A stretch of DNA of 64,000 bases from JADJGC01 sp964576925 (GCA_964576925.1 CAZNWJ010000001.1:620001-684000), one strand, 5' to 3'; shown: positions 45,520 to 55,681, counted from the stretch's first letter. Numbers and translations: made by a program. The notes: generated by a model not told the origin, from the letters alone.

Positions 45520-46869
45520 ATGGACGGTATCCCATCCTCTCCAGATTCAAACGAAACTGCAGAACCGGCAATCGCTCACCCGGTAAGGCCAGGCGAGAGG
45601 TACGCAGAACTCGATCTATTGCGCGGCTTCGCCTTACTTGGTATCCTCGTAATCAATATCGAATTCTTTGCTTTGCCCTCGTCGATCTATTTTGACCCGG
45701 CAGTTATTGGCGGCTTCACGGGGCTTGATCTGCTGACCTGGAAACTCGCGGCCACGTTCTTCTTACAGAAGATGATGGCCGTGTTCTCGATGTTGTTTGG
45801 CGCCGGGATGCTCTTGATGATTCAGCGTTGGCAATCGCAAGGTGTGTCGCAATCGGGGCGGTTGTTTTTTCGGCGTAACCTTTGGTTGCTGGTGATCGGG
45901 CTGTTTCATGCCTACTTCATCTGGCATGGCGACATTCTTGTCTCTTATGCCTTGTGCGCATTCCTTCTCTACATGTTTCGCAACCGTTCGACGAGAGCTC
46001 TCGTGATATCCGGCGTGGTCGTGCTGGCGATCGGGATGTTCTTGTTCTTTGCAATCGGACTCCAGTTGCGATTCCTGCGGGATACGGCGCGCGAGGTCGA
46101 GTCGGCAGCTATCGAGCAGCGCGAAGTCAAACCCTATCAGGAGTCGATGGCCAATGCCTGGCGCATGATTGACTCCGCGTTTACCGTGACCCCGGAGCGC
46201 CTCGAGGAAGAAATCGCCGATTACCGGGGTAGCTACTTCGACACGCTCAAACGTCGCGCGGGCGATGCCCTGATGATGCAGACCCAGGCGTTTTTCTTTT
46301 ACGCCCTGTGGCGATCGCTGGGCATGATGTTGATCGGCATGGCGCTGCTGAAGACGGGGGTATTGACCGGTGGGCGCTCTTTACGATTTTATGTCATTCT
46401 CGCCGTTGTTGGCCTGGGTCTCGGATGGCCTTTGTCAGCGCTTGGGGCAGAGTCGATGATTAACAGTGAATTCGATATTGTTGAATCCTTCATCTATGGT
46501 CAACAGCTTGGCTACATTGGCAGCGCCCTTGCCGGGCTCGGTTACGTCGGTGCGTTGATCGCGATCAGCAGACTTGGGATGCTGCGTTGGTTGCGGGAAC
46601 GCCTCGCGGCAGTCGGACGAACGGCGTTCAGCAACTATCTGCTGCAGAGCTTGATCTGCACGACGCTCTTCTACGGCTACGGCTTCGGTCTCTTCGCCCA
46701 GCTCAATCGCTCTGCCCTTTTTGGTGTTGTGGTCGCTGTCTGGCTCGTAAACATCTTTGCCACGCAGTTGTGGCTCAGACGGTATCAAATGGGCCCTGCC
46801 GAGTGGCTGTGGCGATCGCTTACCTACGGCCGCTCTCAACCGTTGCGAATCAACCAACCATCCGTCTGA
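45520..46869 (+). CDS. DUF418 (YeiB-like) membrane protein
   Basis: The 449-residue protein starts with ELDLLRGFALLGILVINIEFF, the N-terminal DUF418 motif. It has about ten helices, with KMMAVFSMLFGAGMLL, HGDILVSYALCAFLL and a C-terminal VGRTAFSNYLLQSLICT followed by GPAEWLWRSLTYG, both diagnostic for this family. The family is related to acyltransferase-3-like membrane proteins, and its function is unknown. AGGAC lies just before the ATG. It ends in a convergent arrangement with gdhA. Confidence 0.93.
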   Translation: MDGIPSSPDSNETAEPAIAHPVRPGERYAELDLLRGFALLGILVINIEFFALPSSIYFDPAVIGGFTGLDLLTWKLAATFFLQKMMAVFSMLFGAGMLLMIQRWQSQGVSQSGRLFFRRNLWLLVIGLFHAYFIWHGDILVSYALCAFLLYMFRNRSTRALVISGVVVLAIGMFLFFAIGLQLRFLRDTAREVESAAIEQREVKPYQESMANAWRMIDSAFTVTPERLEEEIADYRGSYFDTLKRRAGDALMMQTQAFFFYALWRSLGMMLIGMALLKTGVLTGGRSLRFYVILAVVGLGLGWPLSALGAESMINSEFDIVESFIYGQQLGYIGSALAGLGYVGALIAISRLGMLRWLRERLAAVGRTAFSNYLLQSLICTTLFYGYGFGLFAQLNRSALFGVVVAVWLVNIFATQLWLRRYQMGPAEWLWRSLTYGRSQPLRINQPSV

Positions 46870-46873
46870 GACA

Positions 46874-46908
46874 ACAAAAAAAGAGATGAGCCGTTTCCGG
46901 CTCATCTC
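46874..46908 (-). terminator. Rho-independent terminator of gdhA
   Basis: GAGATGAGCCG (46883-46893), a TTTC loop and CGGCTCATCTC (46898-46908) form an 11 bp perfect stem. On the minus strand it is followed by seven T residues (46876-46882). It lies between the convergent DUF418 and gdhA genes. Confidence 0.88.
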
Positions 46909-46932
46909 CGTGAAAGCAAACAAGTGAGTTAA

Positions 46933-48219
46933 CTACACCCAACCGCGGTCGCGACAGGCCTGCGCTACACGGCTGACGGCGATCATGTACGCCGCATCGC
47001 GCATGTAGAGCTTCTTCTTCTTGGCCAGTTCGCAAACATCCGAGAAAGCTGACGTCATCTTGACATCGAGCTTGCCGAGAACTTCGTCCTTCTCCCAGTA
47101 GTAGTTCATGTTGCTCTGCACCTGTTCGAAGTAGCTGCAGGTCACGCCGCCGGCATTCGCCAGGAAATCGGGGATCATGAACACATTGCGTTCTTCAAGC
47201 ACCTTGTCGGCTTCCGGTGTCGTCGGGCCGTTGGCGCCTTCCGCCACGATCCGTACCTTCTTCGAGATCTTGCGTACGGTTTCCGCCGTCACTTGGTTCT
47301 CGATCGCCGCCGGTACCAGGATATCGACATCCTGTTCGATCCAGGCGTCGCCCGGCAGGATTTCGTAGCCGAGATCCTTGGCCTTGCCCTTGTCGATGCC
47401 GCCGAAACGGTCGGTAATACTCATCAACTCGTCAAAGCTGACGCCGGAATTCTTGCGATAGGTGTACGAGGTCTGGTCTTTCTGGTCCCAGCACGAAACG
47501 CAGATCGCGTGGCCGCCCATGCGTTGGTAAAGCTGCAGGGCGTATTGCGAGACATTACCGAAGCCCTGGAAAGCCGCCGTTGTATTTTCCGGCTTAAGGT
47601 TCATCTCCTTCAGCGCCTCGCGGACGGTGTACATGACGCCGTATCCGGTGGCTTCCGTGCGCCCCAGCGAGCCGCCCATGCCGACCGGTTTGCCGGTGAT
47701 CAGTCCCGGGCTCTTTTCACCGGTGATGTGTTCGTACTCGTCCAGCATCCACAGCATGTGCTGCGCGTTCGTCATGACATCGGGCGCCGGCACATCGGCG
47801 AGCGGGCCGACATTGCGCCATAGTTGGCGAATCCAACCGCGGCAGATCTGTTCCTGCTCGCGCTGGCTCAGGTTATGCGGATCGCAAATCACGCCGCCCT
47901 TGCCGCCGCCGAGCGGAATCGCCACGACCGAGCATTTCCAGGTCATCCACATCGCCAGAGCGCGGACGGTGTCGACCGTTTCGTGCGGGTGGAAGCGAAT
48001 TCCGCCCTTGCTCGGACCCCGGGCGTCGTTGTGCTGGACACGGAAGCCGCGAAAGATTTTCACCTTGCCGTCGTCCATGTGCACCGGGATACTGAATTGA
48101 TACTCACGCAGCGGCTGGCGCAGCAGTCCGCGCGTGCCTTCGTCGAGGTTCAGAAAGTCAGCAGCTTTGTCAAACTGCTGCTGCGCCATCGCGAAGGGGT
48201 TAAACGAATCGCTCTTCAT
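46933..48219 (-). CDS. gdhA: Glutamate dehydrogenase
   Basis: The 428-residue enzyme interconverts glutamate and 2-oxoglutarate plus ammonia. It has GPSKGGIRFHP, the catalytic-lysine segment IPLGGGKGGV, DVPAPDVMTN, the Rossmann FQGFGNVSQYA and EGANGPTTPEAD. The length fits the hexameric bacterial/archaeal class. A good AAGGGAGAAG site precedes the ATG. A leader of nearly 200 nt holds a terminator-like hairpin, so attenuation is possible. Confidence 0.96.
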   Translation of the reverse strand: MKSDSFNPFAMAQQQFDKAADFLNLDEGTRGLLRQPLREYQFSIPVHMDDGKVKIFRGFRVQHNDARGPSKGGIRFHPHETVDTVRALAMWMTWKCSVVAIPLGGGKGGVICDPHNLSQREQEQICRGWIRQLWRNVGPLADVPAPDVMTNAQHMLWMLDEYEHITGEKSPGLITGKPVGMGGSLGRTEATGYGVMYTVREALKEMNLKPENTTAAFQGFGNVSQYALQLYQRMGGHAICVSCWDQKDQTSYTYRKNSGVSFDELMSITDRFGGIDKGKAKDLGYEILPGDAWIEQDVDILVPAAIENQVTAETVRKISKKVRIVAEGANGPTTPEADKVLEERNVFMIPDFLANAGGVTCSYFEQVQSNMNYYWEKDEVLGKLDVKMTSAFSDVCELAKKKKLYMRDAAYMIAVSRVAQACRDRGWV

Positions 48220-48310
48220 GAAAACTTCTCCCTTCCGTGAATCTCACGGCAGAAATAAATCGTCGGCGGAACGCGGCCACTCGCCGCGGACTACGGTCGA
48301 TTCCGCCCAC

Positions 48311-48361
48311 AAAAAAAGAGCCGCTGCTGTCGATCCTGTCTGCTGTCTCGTGGCGCGGCTC
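48311..48361 (-). terminator. Terminator-like hairpin in the gdhA leader
   Basis: On the minus strand GAGCCGC (from 48361 to 48355) pairs with GCGGCTC (48324 to 48318) and is followed by seven T residues (48317-48311). It lies about 90 nt before the gdhA start and after the best promoter candidate, with no gene between, so it is placed like an attenuator. The intervening loop holds repeated GACAGCAG units that could form a competing structure. The remaining 48445-48687 segment shows no feature. Confidence 0.5.
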
Positions 48362-48415
48362 GGTGTCTACTCCTAAAAACACGCGGGGAACATAAGCTCC
48401 TCGCTGTCGGGACGC

Positions 48416-48444
48416 AAATTAGATAAACAAGAGTCGGTTGTCAA
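48416..48444 (-). promoter_or_regulatory. Candidate gdhA promoter
   Basis: On the minus strand TTGACA (48444-48439), a 17 nt spacer and TAATTT (48421-48416) match the housekeeping pattern, about 200 nt upstream of the gdhA start. Confidence 0.4.
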
Positions 48445-48687
48445 GGATTTGCGGATAAGCGAATGAGAATTTTGTGAAATTTTTCACATTACGTGTATGC
48501 GAACCTAAGTCTCAATTCTTCATGAGGTTAGATTGGGTGGCCTGTAACGGTTGATGATCAACGACTTAAGGCCTTGGCAGAATCAGGATGGTTTGCATTG
48601 ACTTGAGATGGTATTACATTGTCATACGCCGATTGAATGAATCCTGAGTCTACCTTTGCTAGTAAAGGACTAGATAATAACCGCCCC

Positions 48688-49599
48688 ATGACCCGAATCG
48701 CTTTTGTATCAGATCTCCACACCGACTATTCTCCTGCAAACTCGCAGTTTACTTCCAGGTTGAAGATGGCAATCTACTCTCTCCACCCCGATATTCTTAT
48801 CATTGGCGGCGATATCAGCGCTAAACTTGACCAGTTTGCCCTCACCTTGGCTCAGTTCTCAGACCTGGACTGCTTGAAGTTAGTGATTCCCGGCAACCAT
48901 GACATTTGGATCGAGTCGCCCAAAGCCATGCTGAGCGGATTCGATTCCGGGGCCAAGTACTTCCAACACCTTCCCCGAATCGCTACAGAAAACGGTTTCA
49001 TCTTTCTACACGACCACCCGGTCCTTGTGGGCAACATAGCCATCGCTGGCTGCATGGGCTGGTACGACTATAGTTTTCGTAATAAGAGCCTGGACACGCC
49101 CGAGAGCCTCGCGAACTATGCGCGCGGCAAGTGGACGAAACCGAGCACCGGCGAGATCTTCCAGTGGAATGACATGCAATACGTCTGGTGGCTCAAGGCT
49201 GCCCACGAGGCCGCTCCATCCCTTGACCGCGCCGGGCTGTGCCGTTCAGACAATGAAATCGCATCGCTTATGGCCGAAGCGCTTCAGGCGCAGTTGAATC
49301 AAGCGTCGGCAGAGACCATAGACCAGGTCGTCGTCGCAACCCACTTCGTTCCCTCCCGCGAGCTCCTGACCTACCATGGCACTGCCCGCGATTACTGGAA
49401 TGCGTATCAGGGGAGCGAATTGATCGAGGCGGCCATCAAATCTTGTCCGAAAGTCACGCATGTTCTCTTTGGCCACCGCCATGAAGATACCGACTGCAAA
49501 ATTGACGGAATTCGCTATCTTTCTCAACCGGTTGGATATCTTGATGGCGCGTCGGCGGGCAACGATGCTGCAAATCGCATCTGCCTGATCGATTTGTAA
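48688..49599 (+). CDS. Calcineurin-like metallophosphoesterase
   Basis: Starting at the ATG at 48688 gives 303 residues, and the domain begins at once with TRIAFVSDLHTDY. Further metal-binding motifs are IIGGDIS, VIPGNHDIW, VATHFVPS and LFGHRHEDTD, so the D-x-H, GD, GNHD and GH-x-H set is complete. It is a soluble phosphoesterase of unknown substrate. An upstream in-frame ATG at 48637 adds 17 residues; neither start has a clear ribosome binding site. Confidence 0.88.
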   Translation: MTRIAFVSDLHTDYSPANSQFTSRLKMAIYSLHPDILIIGGDISAKLDQFALTLAQFSDLDCLKLVIPGNHDIWIESPKAMLSGFDSGAKYFQHLPRIATENGFIFLHDHPVLVGNIAIAGCMGWYDYSFRNKSLDTPESLANYARGKWTKPSTGEIFQWNDMQYVWWLKAAHEAAPSLDRAGLCRSDNEIASLMAEALQAQLNQASAETIDQVVVATHFVPSRELLTYHGTARDYWNAYQGSELIEAAIKSCPKVTHVLFGHRHEDTDCKIDGIRYLSQPVGYLDGASAGNDAANRICLIDL

Positions 49600-49707
49600 C
49601 CTGATTCTGGAGCGAAATCATCGATTTTCAATGCCGGCACAGGTGCGACCGGGAACTTAATGAGGATGTTAGACCTATACATATTAATGACAGGTAGATA
49701 TATCAGC

Positions 49708-50769
49708 ATGATTTCTTGGAAAAGTACTCGAACTCTGGCGTTTGTGGTTCTTGGCGGCCTTATGCTCGCCGGTTGTTCCGATGGTACCGGCAAGCAGACG
49801 CCCGCCGGGAGAGGCGGGTCGAACCTGGTTCCAGTAGAGGCGCTGGTGGTTCGTCCCAAGCCCCTGCAAAACAAGATTTACTCCACGGGCACCTTGCTGG
49901 CCAATGAAGAAGTAGAGCTTCGCTCTGAGATCTCCGGACGTATCACCGGGGTCAATTTCCAGGAAGGTAGCCGCGTCCACGAGGGGCAACTGATGCTCAA
50001 GGTCAACGACTCCGAGCTGCGCGCGCAACTGCGGCGCAAGGAACTTGAAGAGAAGCTGGCCGCCGACGAAGAGCGCCGCCAAAGGAATCTCTTCGACATT
50101 AAGGTTATCAGTCAGGAAGAATACGATATCTCGCACAACCGGTACAAGATGATCCAGGCTGAGCGCGAGGTGATCGAGTCGCAATTGGCCAAGACGGAAA
50201 TCAAGGCACCCTTTGACGGCGTGGTGGGCCTGCGGTATGTCAGCGAAGGTGGTTACGTTTCACCAAACATGCTGGCGGCAACCATGCAGGATCTCGATCC
50301 GATCAAGGTCGAGTTCTCAATCCCGGAGAAGTATGCCTCGCTCTTGCGAGACGGTTCCAAGGTGGTTGTACGAACGGGTGAAAAGGATGAAACTTACGAG
50401 GGCACCGTCTATGCCATCGAAGCCAAGATCGACCAGGGCACGCGCACCATCAAAGCCCGCGCCCGTATTCCGAATCCACAGGAGCGGCTGATTCCCGGAG
50501 CGTTCGCCCGTATCGAGATCACACTTGAGAATATACCTGATGCCATCGTCATTCCCGCCGAAACGGTCATACCGGAACTCAACGGCGAGAAGGTGTATGT
50601 GATTGAAAACGGCAAGGCGAAATCGATCAAGGTGACGACCGGCATTCGCACAGAGACCGAAATCCAGATCACCGCGGGTCTCACGGCTAACGATACCCTG
50701 ATTGCGACCGGCCTGCTGCAGATGGCCGATGGAAAAGGCGTGGACATTAAGCAGCTTCGAGGCAATTAG
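49708..50769 (+). CDS. RND efflux periplasmic adaptor lipoprotein
   Basis: The ATG at 49708 places a lipobox, LMLAGC, with Cys23 after a short signal sequence, so this start is preferred over one at 49660. The 353-residue product has the lipoyl/beta-barrel parts of a membrane fusion protein (GTLLANEEVELRSEISGRI, EIKAPFDGVVGLRYVSEGGYV as features, DPIKVEFSIPEKY, NGEKVYVIENGKA) and a coiled-coil hairpin near residues 100-160. It links the RND pump encoded 12 nt downstream to an outer-membrane channel, which is not in the window. Confidence 0.93.
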   Translation: MISWKSTRTLAFVVLGGLMLAGCSDGTGKQTPAGRGGSNLVPVEALVVRPKPLQNKIYSTGTLLANEEVELRSEISGRITGVNFQEGSRVHEGQLMLKVNDSELRAQLRRKELEEKLAADEERRQRNLFDIKVISQEEYDISHNRYKMIQAEREVIESQLAKTEIKAPFDGVVGLRYVSEGGYVSPNMLAATMQDLDPIKVEFSIPEKYASLLRDGSKVVVRTGEKDETYEGTVYAIEAKIDQGTRTIKARARIPNPQERLIPGAFARIEITLENIPDAIVIPAETVIPELNGEKVYVIENGKAKSIKVTTGIRTETEIQITAGLTANDTLIATGLLQMADGKGVDIKQLRGN

Positions 50770-50781
50770 GGACTCTCGCGC

Positions 50782-53700
50782 ATGAATCTCTCGTCGGTCA
50801 CAATCAATCGCCCGGTTCTTGCTATCGTCCTGTCGATCTTGATTGTGCTCTTCGGCGTGATCAGCTATCTGTTTCTTGGCGTCCGCGAATATCCCAGCGT
50901 CGACCCGCCGATCATCACTGTCACGACGAACTACACCGGCGCCAATGCCGATGTTATCGAATCGCAAATCACTGAGCCGCTGGAAGAGTCGATCAACGGC
51001 ATCGCCGGCATTCGCTCACTGACGTCGACCTCCAGCGACGGCCGCAGCACCATTACGGTTGAGTTCGAGCTCGGCATCGACATGGACGCCGCCGCCAATG
51101 ACGTGCGCGATCGCGTTTCGCGCTCGATCCGCAACCTTCCTCCAGATATCGATCCGCCGGTGGTGTCCAAGTCGGATGCCGACTCCAGCCCGATCGTCTC
51201 GATGACGATTCAAAGCGACCGCATGACACTGCTCGAGCTCTCCGCGATCGCCAACGATGTCTTCAAGGAGCGCCTGCAGACGATCCCGGGGGTCAGCGAG
51301 ATTCGCATCTGGGGCGAGAAAAAATATGCGATGAAGCTCCAGATCGATCCGGCGAAACTGGCGGCTCATGGATTAACGCCGCTTGATGTGCGCGATGCAC
51401 TGAACCGCGAAAACGTCGAGCTCCCATCCGGCCGGATCGAAGGTTACGCCACCGAGTTGTCGATTCGTACCTTCGGTCGCCTGAGCACACCGGAGGAATT
51501 CAACGAGTTGATCATCAAGGAATCCGGCGGCGCCGTCGTCAAACTCCGCGATATTGGCATGGCAATCCTGGCGCCGGAAAACGAACGCACGATTCTGCGC
51601 GGCAACGGCGGCGTACCGATGGTTGCTGTGGCGATTACGCCGCAGCCCGGCTCGAATCACATCGCCATCGCCGACGAATTCTACAAGCGAACCGAGCAGA
51701 TCAAACGTGATCTGCCGCCGGACCTGCGATTCGACATCGCTCTGGATACAACCGCCAATATTCGCAAGGCGATCGTCGAAGTAGTCGAGACGATCTTGAT
51801 CGCCTTTTTGCTGGTGTTGCTGGTGATCTTCGTCTTCCTGCGCCACTGGCGCACAACTATTATCCCAATGCTGGCAATTCCGATATCGCTCATCGGCGCC
51901 TTCTTCATCATGTACATCGCCAATTTCTCGATAAACATTCTGACCCTGCTCGGCATCGTTCTTTCGACCGGCATCGTTGTTGATGATGCCATTGTGGTGC
52001 TCGAGAACATTTACGGAAAGATCGAGAAAGGCATGAACCCGATCGAAGCCGGTCATCGCGGTGCGAAAGAAATCTACTTCGCGATCATCTCGACGACCAT
52101 CACGCTGGCTGCCGTGTTCCTGCCGATCATTTTCCTGCAGGGTCTCACCGGGCGTCTCTTTCGCGAATTCGGTATCGTCGTTGCCGGCTCCGTCCTGATC
52201 TCCGCTTTCGTATCCCTCACGCTGACGCCTATGCTGAGCGCGCGTACTTTGCACAAGAGCGCCCACGAGAATAAGCTCTTCGAGCTCAGCGAACGCTGGT
52301 TCAATCAGCTCGCAGCCTTCTATCAGAACTCGCTGCGCTGGTTCGTGCAGCGGCGCGTTCTGGCGTTGGCCATTATGGCCGTCTCCGTGGCACTCATCTT
52401 CATCTTTGGACGCTTGATCCCCTCGGAGTTAGCTCCCCTTGAAGACAAGAGCCGGCTCGTGATCAACGCGACCGGGCCGGAGGGCACGTCTTACGAAGCG
52501 ATGTACGACTACCTCGGCAAGGTGATTGCCCTTGTTGACACGCTCCCGGAGAAATCCGTGCTGATGTCGGTGACGGCACCGGGCTTTGGATCGTCCTCGG
52601 CAGTCAATTCGGGATTTGTCCGCGTGAACCTGAAGCCTCCGGACGAACGGACTCGCTCGCAACAGGAACTGGCTAATATTCTGACCAGTCAACTTCGCCA
52701 GTACTCGTTTGCCCGCGCCTTTGTGACTCAAGAGCAAACGATCAATGCCGGTCGTGGCCGCGGGTTGCCGGTAGAATACGTCATCCAAGCTCCTACCTTC
52801 GACAAACTCAAAGAGGTCATTCCGGAATTCATGGAAAAGGCGCAGGCCGATCCTGCGTTCTCCGTCGTTGATCTGAATCTCAAATTCAATAAACCGGAAT
52901 TGACCATCGAGATCGACCGCGATCGCGCACGCGCACTCGGCGTGACCGTTCGCGACATCGCTGAGACGCTGCAGCTTTACTTCTCAGGTCAACGCTATGG
53001 ATTCTTCATCTTCAACGGCAAGCAATACTCCGTGATCGCCCAGGCCAACCGCACCAATCGCGATGAGCCGATCGACTTGAGTTCGATCTATGTTCGCAAC
53101 AGCCGGCGCGAACTGATCCAGCTCGACAACGTGGTCACCATGTCGTACCGTTCGAGCCCGCCGCAGCTTTATCGCTACAATCGTTACGTTGCAGCGACCG
53201 TATCGGCCAACCCGGCTCCGGGTTACACGCTCGGCCAGGCGATCGCCGCTATGGACGAAATCAAGTCGTCGACCCTCGACGAGTCATTTACAACCAGTCT
53301 TGCGGGCGTCTCGAAGGAGTTCACGGAAAGTTCGAACACGCTGTTGTTCGCCTTTGTACTTGCGCTGGTGCTGGTATATCTGATTCTGTCGGCGCAGTTC
53401 GAGAGTTTTCGCGATCCGCTGATCATCATGTTCACTGTGCCTCTGGCGCTTGCCGGCGCGGTGCTGTCGCTCTGGTTGTTCGGCCAGACGATGAACATCT
53501 TCAGCCAAATCGGCATCATTGCGCTGGTGGGTATCGTCACCAAGAACGGCATCCTGATCGTCGAATTCGCAAATCAGCGACGCGACCAGGGGTTGTCGAT
53601 TCGTGAAGCGGTCATCGATGCCGCCGCGCAACGCTTCCGTCCGATCCTGATGACCAGCCTGGCGACGGCCTTTGGTGTCTTGCCGATCGCTCTCGCACTC

Positions 53701-53871
53701 GGCGCTGCGGCCAAGAGCCGCGTCTCGATGGGAATTGTCATCATCGGCGGCTTGCTGTTCTCGCTTGGATTAACACTCTACGTCATCCCCGCCTTGTACA
53801 CCTATCTTTCCACGCATCGTCGGCGCGAAGAGTTCGTTATTGAAGAGCGCGAAGGCGTTCTGAAGAATTGA
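50782..53871 (+). CDS. RND efflux pump permease (AcrB/MexB-like)
   Basis: The 1029-residue protein has the twelve-helix, two-porter-loop layout of the hydrophobe/amphiphile efflux family. It begins NLSSVTINRPVLAIVLSIL and contains the proton-relay helix GIVVDDAIVVLENI, TLAAVFLPIIFLQG, FSQIGIIALVGIVTKNGILIVEFAN and RPILMTSLATAFGVLPIALA. It uses the proton gradient to export drugs or hydrophobic compounds. It forms a two-gene operon with the adaptor upstream. Confidence 0.96.
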   Translation: MNLSSVTINRPVLAIVLSILIVLFGVISYLFLGVREYPSVDPPIITVTTNYTGANADVIESQITEPLEESINGIAGIRSLTSTSSDGRSTITVEFELGIDMDAAANDVRDRVSRSIRNLPPDIDPPVVSKSDADSSPIVSMTIQSDRMTLLELSAIANDVFKERLQTIPGVSEIRIWGEKKYAMKLQIDPAKLAAHGLTPLDVRDALNRENVELPSGRIEGYATELSIRTFGRLSTPEEFNELIIKESGGAVVKLRDIGMAILAPENERTILRGNGGVPMVAVAITPQPGSNHIAIADEFYKRTEQIKRDLPPDLRFDIALDTTANIRKAIVEVVETILIAFLLVLLVIFVFLRHWRTTIIPMLAIPISLIGAFFIMYIANFSINILTLLGIVLSTGIVVDDAIVVLENIYGKIEKGMNPIEAGHRGAKEIYFAIISTTITLAAVFLPIIFLQGLTGRLFREFGIVVAGSVLISAFVSLTLTPMLSARTLHKSAHENKLFELSERWFNQLAAFYQNSLRWFVQRRVLALAIMAVSVALIFIFGRLIPSELAPLEDKSRLVINATGPEGTSYEAMYDYLGKVIALVDTLPEKSVLMSVTAPGFGSSSAVNSGFVRVNLKPPDERTRSQQELANILTSQLRQYSFARAFVTQEQTINAGRGRGLPVEYVIQAPTFDKLKEVIPEFMEKAQADPAFSVVDLNLKFNKPELTIEIDRDRARALGVTVRDIAETLQLYFSGQRYGFFIFNGKQYSVIAQANRTNRDEPIDLSSIYVRNSRRELIQLDNVVTMSYRSSPPQLYRYNRYVAATVSANPAPGYTLGQAIAAMDEIKSSTLDESFTTSLAGVSKEFTESSNTLLFAFVLALVLVYLILSAQFESFRDPLIIMFTVPLALAGAVLSLWLFGQTMNIFSQIGIIALVGIVTKNGILIVEFANQRRDQGLSIREAVIDAAAQRFRPILMTSLATAFGVLPIALALGAAAKSRVSMGIVIIGGLLFSLGLTLYVIPALYTYLSTHRRREEFVIEEREGVLKN

Positions 53872-53918
53872 CGACAAACGTAACTGAGTATCAGTGGTTA
53901 CGAAAGGACTCCTGGGCG

Positions 53919-53935
53919 GTGACAGTCTCTGTCAC
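53919..53935. promoter_or_regulatory. Palindrome GTGACAG-N3-CTGTCAC
   Basis: A perfect 7+3+7 dyad lies about 220 bp upstream of the next gene. A related dyad, TGACAG-TTT-CTGTCA, lies at 55736-55750, just after that gene. Its GTGAC half-site start resembles the GTGACGAAR palindromes of the sigma54 cassettes. It is a candidate operator; no promoter match is evident in the rest of this 286 bp gap. Confidence 0.4.
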
Positions 53936-54157
53936 AGACACAACACATCGCTGCCATTGAAGTTGGTGTGACCCTTCCGATTTCAACTTGACCGACCACT
54001 TGACCGGGAAGTATTCTTCTCCCAGAAGAGCCGGGCCCCTCCAACAACTAAACACAGCGACGTTGTTCAACGTCAGATTAGAGTCGACCAAAATGACAGC
54101 GCCGCATCGCAGACTAAGGCGACGGCACGAAAGTCGGATCATGAGGCACTGCAGATT

Positions 54158-55681
54158 ATGAGAAGCGGTTGGGCGATTCTGGCAATGCTGTTACTTTCCG
54201 TTTCAGCTGGCCTATTCGCTGAGGAACTCGACTCGCTCTTATTGTCTGACACCAAAGTCGATTCTTGGCTCTCAACCGTCAGCGGCGACAAGGCTGCGTA
54301 CTGTGCGGAGATGTGTCGGTTATTCAGCATTGCTGATCCCAAATATTTCAAGAAAACGCTCAGCAAGAGTCCCGACCTGCGCCGTTTCCAGGATCGTGTC
54401 GACGACTGGATCAGGGACAATGCGGATCGATGGGTGGAGCTGCAGTCCCGTCTGGCATATTGTCGCCGACTCCAGGCAGCAGGCGCACTCGCGACTGCAC
54501 TTACTTCATCGCAACGCGATATTCGTTGGGATTTGTTCCTGGCGAATGGCCCACCGATCCAAGCCAGAGTTCTCTCGATCAGAGATCAGGTCAATGCCTC
54601 CTGTTCGGTTTGGACGTTCACCTGGTTGCCTTCCGATTCGTTGCAGCCTTCTCATGAGACTTCCTGTAAGTCGGAACCTGGAAAAGCCTACCCCACCGCA
54701 ATAATCACTCCCGATCGCGAGGGATTTCTGTCGGCGTGTGTTATCGAGCCACTGGTGCACTCCGCCCACTTTCCCTCGCAATACGGCAGCGGCGAATTAT
54801 GGTTCAGTGTCTGGGTGAGAGGCAACGAGCTCTCACGTCCGACTCTTGACCTGGCGCGTTTGCGAGTCGGTGTGGAATTGTTTGATGAAGGCCGGTCAAA
54901 GCTAATAGCTGTGGAAACCAGCTACTGCGATCTGCAATTGTTGCGCGGCGTCCTGGAAGCGACCGAACGCAGCAGCCGGCAATACATTCGCGCCATGGAG
55001 TATGTCGTCTTTCCTGAGATTGCCGGTGGGACTTACGAGGCACACGTCACCGTTACCGGGGCATCCGCTAACGATGGCGATTGCTGGTTGGATGTGTGTG
55101 TCGCCGAACAGGGCCGTATCAGCGATTTGTTGATTCTGCATTCGACTCCTTCGTCGACAGGGATGGAATTGCCAGGGATCGTGAGGCCTGTGCGCACCGG
55201 ACTTTGCAACAACCCTGAAGCGGTCTTTGCGCCGGGAAGCACATTGTCGCTATATGCCGAGACCGTGCTGCCTAAGGGATCACGGAGTAGCTGCGATGCC
55301 TCGGTCACGCTGTTACCAATTCCTGAGGTGTCACGATCTCGCAAGTCGACTGTAGTGGTTGGAGAAGCCATTGCCACGGCAGACAGCCTCGATCGCCCCC
55401 TTGAAAATCGTGCTTTTCACTCGCTGCCTAAGTACGCACTCGACTCGCTTATGGGCGCAGGCCAAGTCCCCAACAATAGCATCGAAGTCTTTCATGGGAG
55501 ATTTGACTTGGAGCAATCGAACGGCGCTCTTGAACTTTCCTGCCATTTGAGCCGCAAACTGAAAACGGGAAAGTATCTGCTCACCTTGACGGTCACTGAC
55601 CCTAATCAGCAACGCTTCTACTTGCCCACGCGCCGTCTGATCCACATTGTCAAGCCAGGGTCGTTGCTGTCAAAGTCTTGA
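54158..55681 (+). CDS. Exported protein of unknown function
   Basis: I do not recognise a family for this 507-residue protein. It has a signal peptide (AILAMLLLSVSAGLFAEE). A helical N-terminal part (about 40-115) contains YCAEMCRLF and RLAYCRRLQAAGAL. Beta-rich regions follow that look like repeated Ig-type or GWxTD-like domains (about 170-300 and 400-500, e.g. LKTGKYLLTLTVTDPNQQRFYLP as separate strands). Several cysteines are scattered through it. It is the first gene of an accessory island and is flanked on both sides by TGACAG palindromes, suggesting shared control with the next operon. A GAGG lies 12 nt before the ATG. Confidence 0.7.
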   Translation: MRSGWAILAMLLLSVSAGLFAEELDSLLLSDTKVDSWLSTVSGDKAAYCAEMCRLFSIADPKYFKKTLSKSPDLRRFQDRVDDWIRDNADRWVELQSRLAYCRRLQAAGALATALTSSQRDIRWDLFLANGPPIQARVLSIRDQVNASCSVWTFTWLPSDSLQPSHETSCKSEPGKAYPTAIITPDREGFLSACVIEPLVHSAHFPSQYGSGELWFSVWVRGNELSRPTLDLARLRVGVELFDEGRSKLIAVETSYCDLQLLRGVLEATERSSRQYIRAMEYVVFPEIAGGTYEAHVTVTGASANDGDCWLDVCVAEQGRISDLLILHSTPSSTGMELPGIVRPVRTGLCNNPEAVFAPGSTLSLYAETVLPKGSRSSCDASVTLLPIPEVSRSRKSTVVVGEAIATADSLDRPLENRAFHSLPKYALDSLMGAGQVPNNSIEVFHGRFDLEQSNGALELSCHLSRKLKTGKYLLTLTVTDPNQQRFYLPTRRLIHIVKPGSLLSKS

